Assembly (NCBI GenBank): GCA_009363875.1
Contig: CM018697.1
Span: 51,415,484-51,479,483, forward strand
Length of the DNA: 64,000 nt
Reading direction: 5' to 3'
DNA from: Mikania micrantha
Lineage: Eukaryota > Streptophyta > Magnoliopsida > Asterales > Asteraceae
The notes beneath the pieces are model-generated. The model saw nothing but the letters and a program-made list of their open reading frames with translations. It was not told where the DNA came from and made no database searches. Below, in pieces: positions 35,051 to 47,455 of this stretch (position 1 is its first letter; each line of letters opens with the position of its first letter). The position numbers and the translations under genes are program-made.

Positions 35051-38000
35051 TGTGACAACTAGTACCTGACCGGCCGGCAAGTCCGTACGGTACGTGTACT
35101 ATAAACAGTAACTATGTGTACAAATACGATTGTGAACAGTGTTTGTATTATCAGAATTTAAATACAAGAAATCGTTGTACGTATTTTCGTGTAAACTTAA
35201 ATATAGTAAGTGCAACGTACACTTGAAACATTAGTTGTGTGTATTTAAGTGAAAACTTAAGTACAGTTAACACAACAGATCATGAGAAACAACAGTGTTC
35301 AAGTGATTAACAGAAACAAATCGGTTGCGATCTGATATCCATAGATGACAGGAATCAGATGGCCGACAATTCAATGTGAAAACAATGTGATAACAGGATG
35401 TTTAGTTGAGTCCGATAGTGAGGAAACACAATTAAAACAATAATTCAGTGTTGTTTCAGAATAACGAACTGACGGTGTGTCTGCGTGGGTGATGATTCAC
35501 ACAAACATATCTGTGAGTTTAATGTTCTGAAATGATGACTGAAAAGTAGAAAACAAAAGTCGGAAAGCAAAACCATCGTCGTGTTCGTTCGAATAACGAT
35601 TCGAACGAATAGGCGCGATGATGACGCGATTCGACGAAACGAAAAAGAAACACGACCCGATCGGATTTTAATTTAATAAAATAACTTATTTAACATTTTT
35701 ACAATTTTGAAACTCATCAATTTATGTAAAATAATCTCCTTTTATTTATTTCAAACAATTACGCGTAAAAATCTGGATACGCGACGAAATCGCAAACCGA
35801 GCAACCGAAACGAACCCGAATACCCTCGGGGTATAAAAACCCATCTACAAGCATTTGTTTCTCATAACTCAATCACCTACTCACTCTCTCTCTACAAATT
35901 CGGTTCTCTCACTCTCTACAAGAACACCACCACATTCAAGCTTAAATCAATCATAACTTGCTCGTTTCTTAACCGATTTGAGTGATTCTCGAACCCACGC
36001 GAAGCCCTTGACGAGCTCTACCTGAAAGTACAACGGATCTGAGTAAATAGCCGCGGAAATTCGAGGTAATGAGCAAAGAAAATCACTGAAAAATAGGGTT
36101 TTCTTGCCCTTAGTTCGATTTACACACATATAACCGGTTAAATGCTCTATAATCTGAGCCACAAGATCACGAGGAACCCTGTTGCAAACCAGTAACATGA
36201 TACTGTCTTGGAATGTATACTGTTCGAGGTTGATGGTGATGAAAGTTGCAGGGTTTGTGGCATGTGAACTAGCCGAACCCATGGTTGATGGGTGCATGAT
36301 ACGGCCGAACCCTTGGGGACTCACGAACCCACTAAGGGCCGAACCTTCCACAATGGCCATGAACCTCAGCTTTAACGAACCATCTTCATCAGTCATGAAC
36401 CCAGTATCCCTCACTACAGTGGCCGAACCCTTTTGAAGTTCCACGAACCATCGCCGAACCCATCATGTCTAGATGTCACGAACCTAACCTGAGGAACGAA
36501 CCTTGTGTCATTAGTAGCGAACCATGCCACCATTCCTGAACCTTAAGCCTGGACTACGAACCTTTCTCATGTTGCAGCCGAACCCTCGTCTACGCAGGTG
36601 CCGAACCATTTGTGAATGTTACTACGGACCGAACCTTATGATAGATCTAGCATAGACGAACCATGCATAGCCAACTAGGACCGAACCTTCTACTAAATGC
36701 CTATAAGGTTCGCTGTCTTGGGGGGGGGGATTATTCCTTCGAATTATTGAGCTGATCCAAGAAGCGGCCCAAGTTCAGGACCCAAAACAGTTTTTGTTCA
36801 AGCCCATGTGGAACTCGGCCCAACCCCTCTGTGTAGTCTAATCCTTCGGCCCAAACTTGCGGCCCAATTGGTTTGGCCCAACAGCCCACGACAAGTATAA
36901 GGCCCACATATTGAAACCAGCCCAAGATTTGATTATAAGGCCCACACACACACAAACTTTCGGCTCACATACAATCTCATTCAGCCCACTTACATATGTG
37001 TCCCAACATGAGGCCCACAAGGTCTAATTGTCGTTAACACGAAGAAAACAAGGGATCAAAGAATAATAAACACGGATTTGTACAACTACATTACAAAAAT
37101 TTCTAACATAACTACGAGGCTAGAGGAGTAATAAGGCAATAAAAGGCTATAACATGTGATATGCAAATCTATATTTTAGTTATCAATGGCTTGGTCATAA
37201 TAGAGAATTAAATGGAAAAATTAAGATCAATGATCAACCAAAATAAATTAGGCCTAGTGGGATAAGTGTTGGCAATTATACAACCATTAAACGGGGCCGA
37301 ATGATGAATCAAGATCAAGTGGTTATAACACAATTAGGAATTATATACACGCGCACAAAACCATACAACTTATACTTATAAGTTACAAATACAATGTGAA
37401 TTCAATACAGGATCGTAAAACAAGCCCAAGTGCAATCAAGAGCGCGTGTCTTCTTTATTTTAAGCTAAGTCAACCCTACAACAACAAGGTGAGTTCATAT
37501 GCCCCTTTTTCTTTAATCTTAACTGATTTTAAACTCTCGGGACTGAGAAACATGTTACTTTTATTTATTTAAAAGTTTTGCTTAACATGTTATTTATACA
37601 TTGATTTAGATAATATTAAACTGTTTATTATCGCTTATCATTGTATGCATGCTTGTATGATCATGAGATAACAGGGAAACTCAGATGATTATGATAATGT
37701 AATTTCATAGTCATCAACACATTAGAATAACATAGTTGTAAGATTATATCTTATAACACTTGGTTATTCCTACATGAGTAAACATTGAGACAATTCATAT
37801 ACAAACAAACAATGAGAACTACTACAGTGAAACATGTTGACACTTCAAAGCACATGAATGTTTAGAAGATAAAATATCTTCTTAATATCATTCCACATCA
37901 TAATGGATCAAGTGTGATAAGTCAATTTCTTATAACACTTAATCTATACCTTAAAAAGATAATATGTGATAGTATGATCGCATTGATTCTTTAACCGCCA

Positions 38001-39277
38001 TGCATGACTTAAAAGTATTAAGACTTGTTCTTAATACGGTTTAAGGATGTTATGGTGATCATATGGGTTCACACGAATGATGTTATGATAACGTACCTTC
38101 ATGATGACAATATCATTCGTATCATGATTTACATAACGTAATAAGACAAGTTCTTATTCAACTTTGTTAATCACATTGAGATCAGTAACCACAATGTTGT
38201 ACATCATCCATTGTTACCTGTGGACTAGTAGACTGAGGAATTTATTTTCTCTCATGTCATATTATTAGTAACAGTTTTGATTAAGTCATTAGGATTCACA
38301 CGGCGGGATAGAGGTGAATCGGGTGTATTGTAATCTGATTACGTGAGGATCACAATGGACTCCTTTTGGGCTCTATATGTTGCATTTGAGAATACATTAC
38401 ATACAATTAACTAACACTTTTAATAATTTAAAAGTGTAACAACAGTTAACGCGCAGAAAATAGAATAATACAAGGAACAGATTAATTAAATCTAATATCC
38501 TTATTACACAAAATGGTTATCAATACTTCGGTTTGATAACTACAACGCTATCATCATATTATTCTATTCATGAGAACACAGGTGAATCAGTGGGACAAAC
38601 ATGAGAATTGAGGATGGAAATCAATAGTTGTATTGCAAGTAGTGTAGAGTTCCAGTGGTTATGTGGTGGGATGTTGGCTAGGGCTTAGTTCCCTTACATA
38701 TGCCCTATATACAAGCATCACTACTAGGATGATATAATACTTGTAAATATAACTATTGAGATGCCATTTTGTGAACAAGTGAAACAGACAATCATACAAG
38801 TAACATATTTATCATTGTGAATGTGCATGTGAATGAATCAAGGTTTTATATTCACTTACTAATGAACTCACCAACCTAGTGTTGACTTTGTTTAAATACA
38901 TGTCTTCTCAGGTGATGAACAGGTGTAGCTTCTTATATGCATGGATTAGCTAGTGGACTTTTAGAAGACCTAGCTACTTTTGTGATTGCATACTTTCGGG
39001 ATAACAAGAACATGAATCATATTTTGTATATCTTGTACATATACAAGATATAGTTACATCGATTCTTTTTGATAGATTTAATAGATTAAATTATGAACGA
39101 TACATTGTAATTTAATCTTGTAACTCTATGTCATGGATGTGTTAGCATTTATCATTTATTTATCATGTGCTATGTAAACAATATGATCATTTGATTATCA
39201 CTCATGATATCGCGCCCCGGGAACCTTCTGCCCGACGGGAAAACACGATCCGTTCCCGCCGGCCTGGGGTGTGACAT
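35051..39277 (+). mobile_element. 3' LTR of element A (4,227 bp)
   Basis: Nearly identical to 26055-30235. The main length difference is about 46 extra bases at 36997-37042, absent near 27998. Small differences include TAACGA in place of TGACGA in the second dyad (about 35573-35623) and TATATACAAG in place of TATATATAAG in the second TATA module (about 38706). Confidence 0.95.
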
Positions 39278-39282
39278 AAGAT

Positions 39283-40974
39283 GTTCACCCACCAGTCCTT
39301 CCATCTAAGACAATTGTTAGCACCTCTAGCTATTTAAAAATTTTTGGTTACATATATGTATTCGGTCTTAAGATGTTCACCCACTGGTCTTTCCATCTAA
39401 GAAAATTGCTAGCACCTCTAGCTATCCACACATTCGTGGTTTCAACAATCTAGTTCCCGGATTAACCGGTTATCCACACTCTGGTAGTTTAATTGATCAA
39501 TTTCACCGGCTCATCCGGCTAAATTTTAATGTATTTATATTATGCATACACCTCAAGCATAACGTTCATTTTGAAACTAATAATTCCTTCTCATAGGTCT
39601 TTTAACTCCATTAGTTTCATTAATCAAGTTATGCACAATCATTATATAAACATCCAAATCATATTAAATAATCACCGGCTCATCTGGTTATTCTAATGCA
39701 AATATATTACATATATGTTTCCTCTTAAAACGTAACAAACACAATCTAAAGGATTTCTCATCCAATAGGTTCAACATGTATAAACATCATTCCAATATTG
39801 TAAGCACGAAAGTAGACTCTTTCTACTATTTATATGTAATGTTACAGTAAGTTGGGTAACTTACCTGGTTCAAACGGTTGTTCACTTCCTACAACATCTT
39901 TTCCACTTCTATGAATTGTCCCTTGACTTTCACCACCAACACCTAGTTGTAATTCACATATGTACAACTAGTTTCAATACACATAACATCTATACATATA
40001 CCACATTGATTCAAACTCATTTGAATCTCATTACTCATTATGTGGTTTTCACAAGTCAAGTTACTAGTTTACCCATTATATTGAAGTCAAAATCATTGAC
40101 TTTGAATTCTCAAGCATTTAATCAAATACTTGATGTGCACCCATTAATTTAACTAATCTTGGTGATGTTTAAACACCAATCATCCTCCTTTTAAACTCCA
40201 AACTCACTAATTCATTACTTTACACAAAATTAGTCAAAATTTGATGCATATCTCATTCCAATACCATATTTTAATCACCCTACTAGTTATCCAACACAAT
40301 GATATGGATGTCATGATAACTGGACATTATAACGGCTCAAAACCAAGATTTCACCCTTAAAATATCGAGTTCTTCGTTTCTAATTATTCCTAGCCGTCAT
40401 CTAGGGAATAATCAACACCCAGAACCATTATAATACCAGATACAATCCATATACTATCAAATCAGTAAGAAAGATCGAATCGTTACCATTTTGAATGGAT
40501 TTTTCGGATGAAATCGATCAGGAGTTGTAGAAACGATCCCTAGCTCGATCCGTATGTTTGGATGGCTTCAAAACACTGATTAGATGGTAGGAATTCGCCT
40601 TGGCTATTCTGAAAATTGAGTATTTTTGAACCAGAATGAGTTCTGATCGAGCAGATCAGATTTTTATGTCATCTGGGTCCGTCGAGTACCTCCAAGGATG
40701 GCAAAAGATTCCTTCGCGTACCTCCACCGCCTTACTTATATTTCGATTTTGTTTTCGCGATTCCGGGAGCATACGAACTCCGTTTTACGCGCCGTTTTCG
40801 CCCACGTTCACGATTTTTCGAGCTCTTTCTAATGGTTGTAATTTCAAGACATGAAGAGTTCAAAATATTTGATCTCTTATTTAATGCTATATTCGACTTA
40901 GTGTATTTTGAAATCGGAGCCTCCTTTCGTGATATAAAAAAATGCTTGTGACCGTCTAAAACCGGTTGTTACAA
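39283..40974 (-). mobile_element. 3' LTR of B, right piece
   Basis: Continues the B LTR after element A: remaining 92-bp units, AT-rich DNA, then CGTCGAGTACC/CGCGTACC words (40678-40735), ending CCGGTTGTTACA. It matches 45740-47455. Confidence 0.85.
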
Positions 40975-41011
40975 ATTCTCCTCCCCTTACGAAGGTTTCA
41001 TCCCTGAAACC
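40975..41011 (-). other. Polypurine tract and pre-PPT hairpin of B
   Basis: On the minus strand the hairpin GGTTTCA-GGGA-TGAAACC (40994-41011, 7-bp arms) is followed by GTAAGGGGAGGAGAATT, the polypurine tract, and the LTR start TGTAACAACC. Arm sequences differ from those of A and C, but pairing is kept. Confidence 0.8.
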
Positions 41012-41014
41012 GTT

Positions 41015-41830
41015 TATACATCGAAGAGGAAAGGATAAAATTTCCTCATTTCATCTTCTGACTCCTACGTAGCGTCAGATTCCCATCTGTTTTTCCATTG
41101 AACCTTTACCTGGTTCAAGGACTTGTTTCTCAAATGTTTGACCTTTCTGTCTAATATAGCTACCGGCTTTTCCACTTAGCTCAAGACGATAAGCAACACT
41201 ACCTATCCGAGCTAAAATTCTGAATGGTCCGATAAAACGTGGACTTAATTTCCCTTGCTTTCTGAAACATATAACACCTTTTCAAGTAGAGACCTTTAAC
41301 AATATAAAATCTCCTACCTGGAAGTCAATAGTCCTCTTATGCTTATCAGCATAGGCATTCTGACGGTCTTGTGCCACCTTCAAATGAACTCGAATCTGAT
41401 CTATACGTTCATTTGTTACTTTAATTATCTTTTTACTTGCCAATTCTCGTTGCCCAACTTATCCCCAACACCCAGGAGTATGACATTTCCTCCCATACAA
41501 CATTTCATATGGAGGCATTCCAATACTGGAATGATAACTATTATTATATGAGAATTCAGCCAAAGGTAGATAATTATCCCAACTACCCTCAAAATCTATT
41601 ATACACGCTCGTAACATATCCTTCAACGTATGAATGGTCCTTTCACTTTGACCATCAGTCTGAGAATGATACGCTATGCTTATCAACAATCCCAATTTTT
41701 CCCTGAAAATTTCTCTAGAAAAGAGAAGTAAATCAAGTGTCTTGATCAGAATTAATTGTCACTGGCACACCATGCGTAGACACCACTTCTCTAACATATA
41801 TTTCAAGCATAATTGAACGTTTACCCTTAA
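41015..41830 (-). pseudogene. 3' end of pol of B: integrase core, C-terminal module, chromodomain
   Basis: On the minus strand, from about 41830, comes the second part of the integrase core (HGVPVTI and a SDQDT block in place of the usual SDRDS). Then, in the open piece 41695-41459, come AYHSQTDGQSERT and the FSYNNSYHSSIG block, followed by a GPF/RIGSVAYRLEL module (about 41270-41180) and a chromodomain (ILDRKVKHLRNKSL, about 41160-41020). Several stops and frameshifts occur; a TAG replaces the conserved Trp codon of the chromodomain. Everything upstream (gag, protease, RT, RNase H, integrase finger) is missing. Confidence 0.8.
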
Positions 41831-42769
41831 ATAAACGTGATCATTATACATGATTCTACATAATCAATCAATAATTTATTATTTGGTTTGACTTTCTTTA
41901 TCCAAACCAAATCATACACTCAAGTGTATTTCTACATACATCTTACCTCTCTTTTAAATAATCACACAAATATTCATCCCACTATATGTATGAATACAAT
42001 TTATACATATTGAAAATATCCTATTTCTTTACAAATAGGCATAACTTTGACTTTTTAAAGTCAAATGTCATGTATAATGTATTTGACACACAACAACAAC
42101 ATAATGACTTAACATTCGCGTTAATCATTTATTCCATAACCGAATAACTTCACATTCGCGTTATCCGTTATCTCATCAGAGCTGTTAATTACACATAATG
42201 ATAATTACTGCATTCATTTACATAGATAGACATTCTTATCTACCATTCATGCTCAACCATTATCATTTAACACAATACATATGTGCACACAAAACTCCAA
42301 TTGTGCATCATATTTCCCAAAAGTCAACGTAAACAATATGACTCTTGAAATTTGATGTCTACACTCTTGTAGATCATCTTTTGTTCACACACCTTGTGAA
42401 TCTATTACATTGGATTTGCAAGTCTTATGTTCACACACCTTGTGAATCGAAGCATGCACATTGCCAATTTAATGTCTACACTTTTGTAGATCATAACATC
42501 CACATTATGATGGTTGTTTACACTCTTGTAAATCAACTCAATCATTATCACTAGTTGAATGTTCACACACCTTGTAAATCATTCAACTACAATAACCACA
42601 CTAACCATAACCATTTTACATCAAATTCAATTAAAACAGAAAATCACATATATGCTAATTGCACAAATAATTGTAGTGTGGACTCACCCAGTCCTATAAC
42701 TACAAATTCAACAAAATGGGTAACTTATTATCATGTGCACGTACATGGATTACCCCGAACGCCACAAAA

Positions 42770-42890
42770 ATGTGGACTTACATGACAAACACCAATGCCA
42801 TTTCATTATGGACTTACATGACAAACACTAATGCCATTTCATTATGGACTTACATGTCAAATACCAACGCCATTTCACTATGGACTTACA
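42770..42890. repeat. 36-bp minisatellite, three units
   Basis: Units containing TGGACTTACATGACAAACAC and AATGCCATTTCA repeat with a period of 36 bp. They are related to the 35-bp array 850 bp downstream through the shared CTTACATG and CAATGCCA words. Confidence 0.8.
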
Positions 42891-43599
42891 TGTTAATATT
42901 ATTGCCACGCACCAGTGGTCTTACATGATAATCTCAATGCCATTTATCATGGTCTTACATTAGTTTCACATGAATGTGAATCGTCTCCAATTATCCGTGT
43001 CAGTTATTCTAAGCATATAACGACACTTTTATTAGTTATGCCATTTATCATAATATTAACCAATTTCAACAAAACTCAGATTGTTACATCCAATATTTGA
43101 TTCAACAATCCCAAATACCACCCCATGTGGTATCATATTCATATACTTCCACACAATGTGGATTATCATCAATTTATAGTGTCTACTATAAATTATCATC
43201 TAATAACACTTTTCAACTTATGCAATTAGCACATAACATTCATCCAATACTACAAGACATATATGAAGTAGTTAAATACCACCACCATGTGGTTTCGTAT
43301 TCATATTTTCAATATTTCAAGACACATATGGTCAATTTACCATTTAATTTATCACAATTACTACAAATCAATTACAAGTAGTTATAACAATCATAACCAC
43401 ATAACACATAAGCACTAGTTTTTCTTATGGTTGCATATTAGTGAGTAGGTAACTCAACTATTCATATTAACCATAATTTTGACTTTTTCAAAGTCAACAT
43501 CATTTGATGCATACTCACATATTGACCAATCCACACGCATGTGGGTTCTCCCAATGCCTCACTAAGAAGGACTTGTATGACAAACTCAATGTAATTCCA

Positions 43600-43950
43600 A
43601 GATGGTTTTACACATCAAACACAATGCCACTCACTAGTGGTCTTACAAATAAATTCAACGCCACTGACAAGTGGTCTTATATGATAAATCCAATGCCATT
43701 CACCAATGGTCTTACATGTTATACCCTTATATGTTAAACCCAATGCCACTCACCAGTGGTCTTACATGTTAAACCCAATGCCACTCACCAGTGGTCTTAC
43801 ATGTTAAATCCAATGCCACTCACTAGTGGTCTTACATGTTAAATCCAATGCCACTCACAAGTGGTCTTATATGTTAAATCCAATGCCACTCACCCGTGGT
43901 CTTACATGTTAAATCCAATGCCACTCAACAGTGGTCTTACATGTTTGTAC
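43600..43950. repeat. 35-bp minisatellite with an internal hairpin, six regular and several degenerate units
   Basis: Units such as ACATGTTAAACCCAATGCCA followed by CTCACCAGTGGTCTT. Each contains CCACT...AGTGG, a 5-bp inverted repeat with a variable 4-nt loop. Regular units run about 43731-43945, degenerate ones before. Confidence 0.85.
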
Positions 43951-44751
43951 ACACAAAATGCCATATGTCAGGGTCTTAAATTTGCTTTAACACTATTATG
44001 AATAGTTTCCAATTCAATGTGTCAATTACTATCAACATGTAATGACACTATCACTAGTTATGAAATCATATCATAACATTCACCATACGTATACACATTG
44101 TATACTTACAACTCTATATATCACGCATATAGATTATATGCACATTATATAAATTATTAACATGTTTAAATCATTACATCTCAAACTCAAACATGTATGA
44201 ACACATAAACATAATTATGTGTCTTTTTCCCTATTTTACCCTAAACGGGTCAAATTACACATTTTTGATTCATGTCTACACATCAAGTGTTATTACCTAC
44301 ACTCATGTAGGTCTTTTCCCATTAATTTTCCAATTCATTTCTCTTGAATTGGTAACACTATTACACACAAGTAATAGACTCATTAAACTCATAACACCTT
44401 ACCTAATTTCAATAGCCTAAGTATAAAATGATTTCCATAAGAGCTTGTTCATATCATGTTTGCACTAGTAAGTTGGCCAGACTTACTAGTTCAGTCATTA
44501 TATGCCCAATTCCTTACTTTCTTCATTTCATACTCAAGGCATTGATTTTGGTTTCACATAATCAATCAAATCACATTTAACATGTGATGATTCACATTAC
44601 ATTTAGCAATTATAATACAGGAGATAGATATGATGACCTCATACATTCGGCATCATGATCGGGTCTTCGAATCAAATGTTATGTTTTCATATCAAGAGCA
44701 CAAGAGTCTGAGATGAAGTGTTCATGACACACTTGATTCACTCAAACCATT

Positions 44752-44763
44752 GCTCTGATACCA
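44752..44763 (-). other. Primer-binding site of B
   Basis: On the minus strand a perfect TGGTATCAGAGC, three bases inside the 5' LTR of B, matching initiator tRNA-Met. Confidence 0.93.
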
Positions 44764-44766
44764 ACC

Positions 44767-45810
44767 TGTAACACCCTAACTTCTTTCACGTTTACACGTG
44801 TCCAATTTTAGATCCCAGATTAAACTTTATCGTAAAATTATGTTCGGAAGCGTGAAATTACCATTTCATGAGTTAAACACACTTAATTTCATAACATTTA
44901 CATTTATGATTAACAAAACTCGTGTGTTTAAGTTTAATACCACCAAAGATTTTACATAACACTTGATTCCGCTTCATAAATTGCCCGATCTGATCGCCCG
45001 ATGCATATCTATTTTTTTGACCTGTAACATCACATATAAGGTCACAATTAGTTCATATTAACTAAGTAAGTAACCCCTTCCCCAAAGTTCCCAAAACTCA
45101 TTCTAACACATCCACATATATATTATATGGATGTTTATCATGTTTAAATCATAATAAGTCATATTCAAACATCTGATTGCACAAAACACACTTTTATGCA
45201 TTTATTTTCCCTAAATGGGTCATTTTCATAAATATGATCATATGATCTAATCCAATTCTATTACCAGCACCTCTGGCTAATTTGAAACATAAATATCATA
45301 TATACTCCATTGGCTACGACAATTATCCACACACTTGTGGTTTAATTTATTAGAAATCGAATCATTCGACTTATCCACACACCTGTGGTTGAATTTACAA
45401 TATAATAATATCATAGTATTATTCATCAACTATTATTTACAATAGTTTAATCATGATCATACTATGGTCTTCATACTCCTGTTCTTCCACCATAACTATT
45501 TGTCAACACCTCTGACTATCCCCACAACTGTGGTTTCATACATATATTAAGTCTTAAGATGTTCACCCACCGGTCCTTCCATCTAAGACATTTGCTAGCA
45601 CCTCTAGCTATCCACACATTTGTGGTTTCATACATATTTTATGTCTTAAGATGTTCATACATCGATCCTTCCATCTTAGACAATTGCTAGCACCCCTAGC
45701 TATTCACACATTTGTGGTTTCGTACATATATTATGTCTTAAGATGTTCACCCACCGGTCCTTCCATCTAAGACAATTGTTAGCACCTCTAGCTATTTAAA
45801 CATTTGTGGT

Positions 45811-45845
<35 letters not shown>

Positions 45846-47455
45846 CGTCTTAAGATGTTCACCCACTAGTCCTTCCATCTAAGACAATTGCTAGCACCTC
45901 TAGCTATCCACACATTCGTGGTTTCAACAATCTAGTCCCCGGATTAACCAGTTATCCACACTCTGGTGGTTTAATTGATCAAAATCACCGGCTCATCCGG
46001 CAAAATTTACTGCATTTATATTATGCATACAACTCTAGCATAACATTCATTTTGAAACTAATAATGCCTTCTCGTAGGTCTTTTAACTCCATTAGTTTCA
46101 TTAATCAATTTATGCAAAACCATTATATAAACATCCAAATCATATTAAATAATCACCGGCTCATCCGCTTATTCTAATGCAAATATATTACATATATGTT
46201 TCCTCTTGAAACATAACAAACACATTCTAAAGGATTTCTCATCCAATAGTTTCAACATGTATAAACATCATTCCAATATTTTAAGCACGCAAGTAGACTC
46301 TTTCTACTATTTATATGTAATGTTACAGTAAGTTGGGTAACTTACCTGGTTCAAACGGCTGTTCACTTCCTACAACATCTTTTCCACTTCTGTGAATTCT
46401 CCCTTGACTTTCACGACCAACACCTAGTTGTAATTCACATATGTACAACTAGTTTCAATACACACAACATCTATACATATAACACATTGATTCAAACTCA
46501 TTTGAATCTCATCAGTCATTATGTGGTTTTCACAAGTCAAGTTACTAGTTTACCCATTATATTTAAGTCAAGATCATTGACTTCGAATTCTCAAGCATTT
46601 AATCAAATACTTGATGTGCACCCGTTAATTTAGCTAATCTTGGTGATGTTTAAACACCAATCATCCTCCTTTTAAACTCCAAATTCACTAATTCATTACT
46701 ATATACAAGATTAGTCAAAATTTGATGCATATCTCATTCCAATACCATATTTTAATCACCCTACAAGTTATCAAACACAATGATATGGATGTCATGATAA
46801 CTGGACATTATAACGGCTCAAAACCAAGATTTCACCGTTAAAATATCGAGTTCTTCGTTTCTAATTATTCCTAGCCGTCATCTAGGCAATAATCAACACC
46901 CAGAACTATTATAATACCATATATAATCCATATACTATTAAATCAGTAAGAAACATCGAATTGTTACCATTTTGAGTGGATTTTTTGGATGAAAACGATG
47001 ATCAGGAGTTGTAGAAATGATCCTAGCTCGATCCGTATGTTTGGATGGCTTCAAAACATTGATTAGATGGTAGGAATTCTCCTTAGATCGTTTGGAAATT
47101 GAGTATTTTTGAACCAGAATAATTTCTGATCGAGCAGATCAGATTTTTATGTCATCTGGGTCCGTCGCGTACCGCCAAGGATGGCAAAAGATTCCGTCGC
47201 GTACCTCCACTGCCTTACTTATATTTCGATTTTGTTTTCGCGATTCCGGGAGCATACGAACTCCATTTTACGCGCCGTTTTTGCCCACGGTCACGATTTT
47301 TCGAGCTCTTTCTAATGGTTATAATTTCAAGACCTGAAGAGTTCAAAATATCTGATCTCTTATTTAATTTTATATTCGACTCAGTGTATCTTGAAATCTG
47401 AGCCTCGTCTCGTGATATAAAAAATGTTTGTGACCGTCTAAAACCGGTCGTTATA
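44767..47455 (-). mobile_element. 5' LTR of B (2,689 bp)
   Basis: Matches the split 3' LTR over its length. It contains four units of the 92-bp repeat (about 45547-45930), a TA run near 45820-45842, and a CGCGTACC cluster at 47158-47215. The last three bases at the outer end read ATA in place of the expected ACA. Confidence 0.9.

Larger units (their letters stand above)
26055..39277 (+). mobile_element. Near-complete Tekay-like Ty3/gypsy chromovirus A (13.2 kb)
   Basis: Two very similar LTRs (26055-30235 and 35051-39277), PBS, gag-pol and PPT, with an exact TAAGA duplication (26050-26054 and 39278-39282). It is the innermost and youngest element of the nest. It is not competent as read: two stop codons break the polyprotein and the integrase lacks its first catalytic Asp. 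Confidence 0.95.
41831..44750. other. AT-rich interior of B with hairpin minisatellites, no coding sequence
   Basis: This replaces the gag and most of the pol of B. It is AT-rich and full of short phrases such as CACACCTTGTGAATC and ACCACATGTGGTTTC, many of them small inverted repeats. No protein domain is visible in the short ORFs listed by open frames (42345-44420). It could be an LTR or spacer of another family joined to B by deletion; I found no element ends inside. Confidence 0.5.
25055..47455 (-). mobile_element. Ty3/gypsy chromovirus B, minus strand, carrying nested A
   Basis: The LTRs are 44767-47455 (5' LTR in element sense, 2,689 bp) and 25055-26054 plus 39283-40974 (3' LTR, split by A, 2,692 bp joined). 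An exact GTTAG duplication flanks it (25050-25054 and 47456-47460), inside the last codons of the polyprotein of C. A perfect PBS and a polypurine tract are present, but only the 3' end of pol survives; gag, protease and RT are gone. The outer end at 47455 has mutated from TTACA to TTATA. Confidence 0.9.

Noticed and set aside
43600..43950. Possible CRISPR-like array
   Set aside because: Units of 35 bp follow one another without unique spacers, and the context is plant retroelement DNA; it is a minisatellite.
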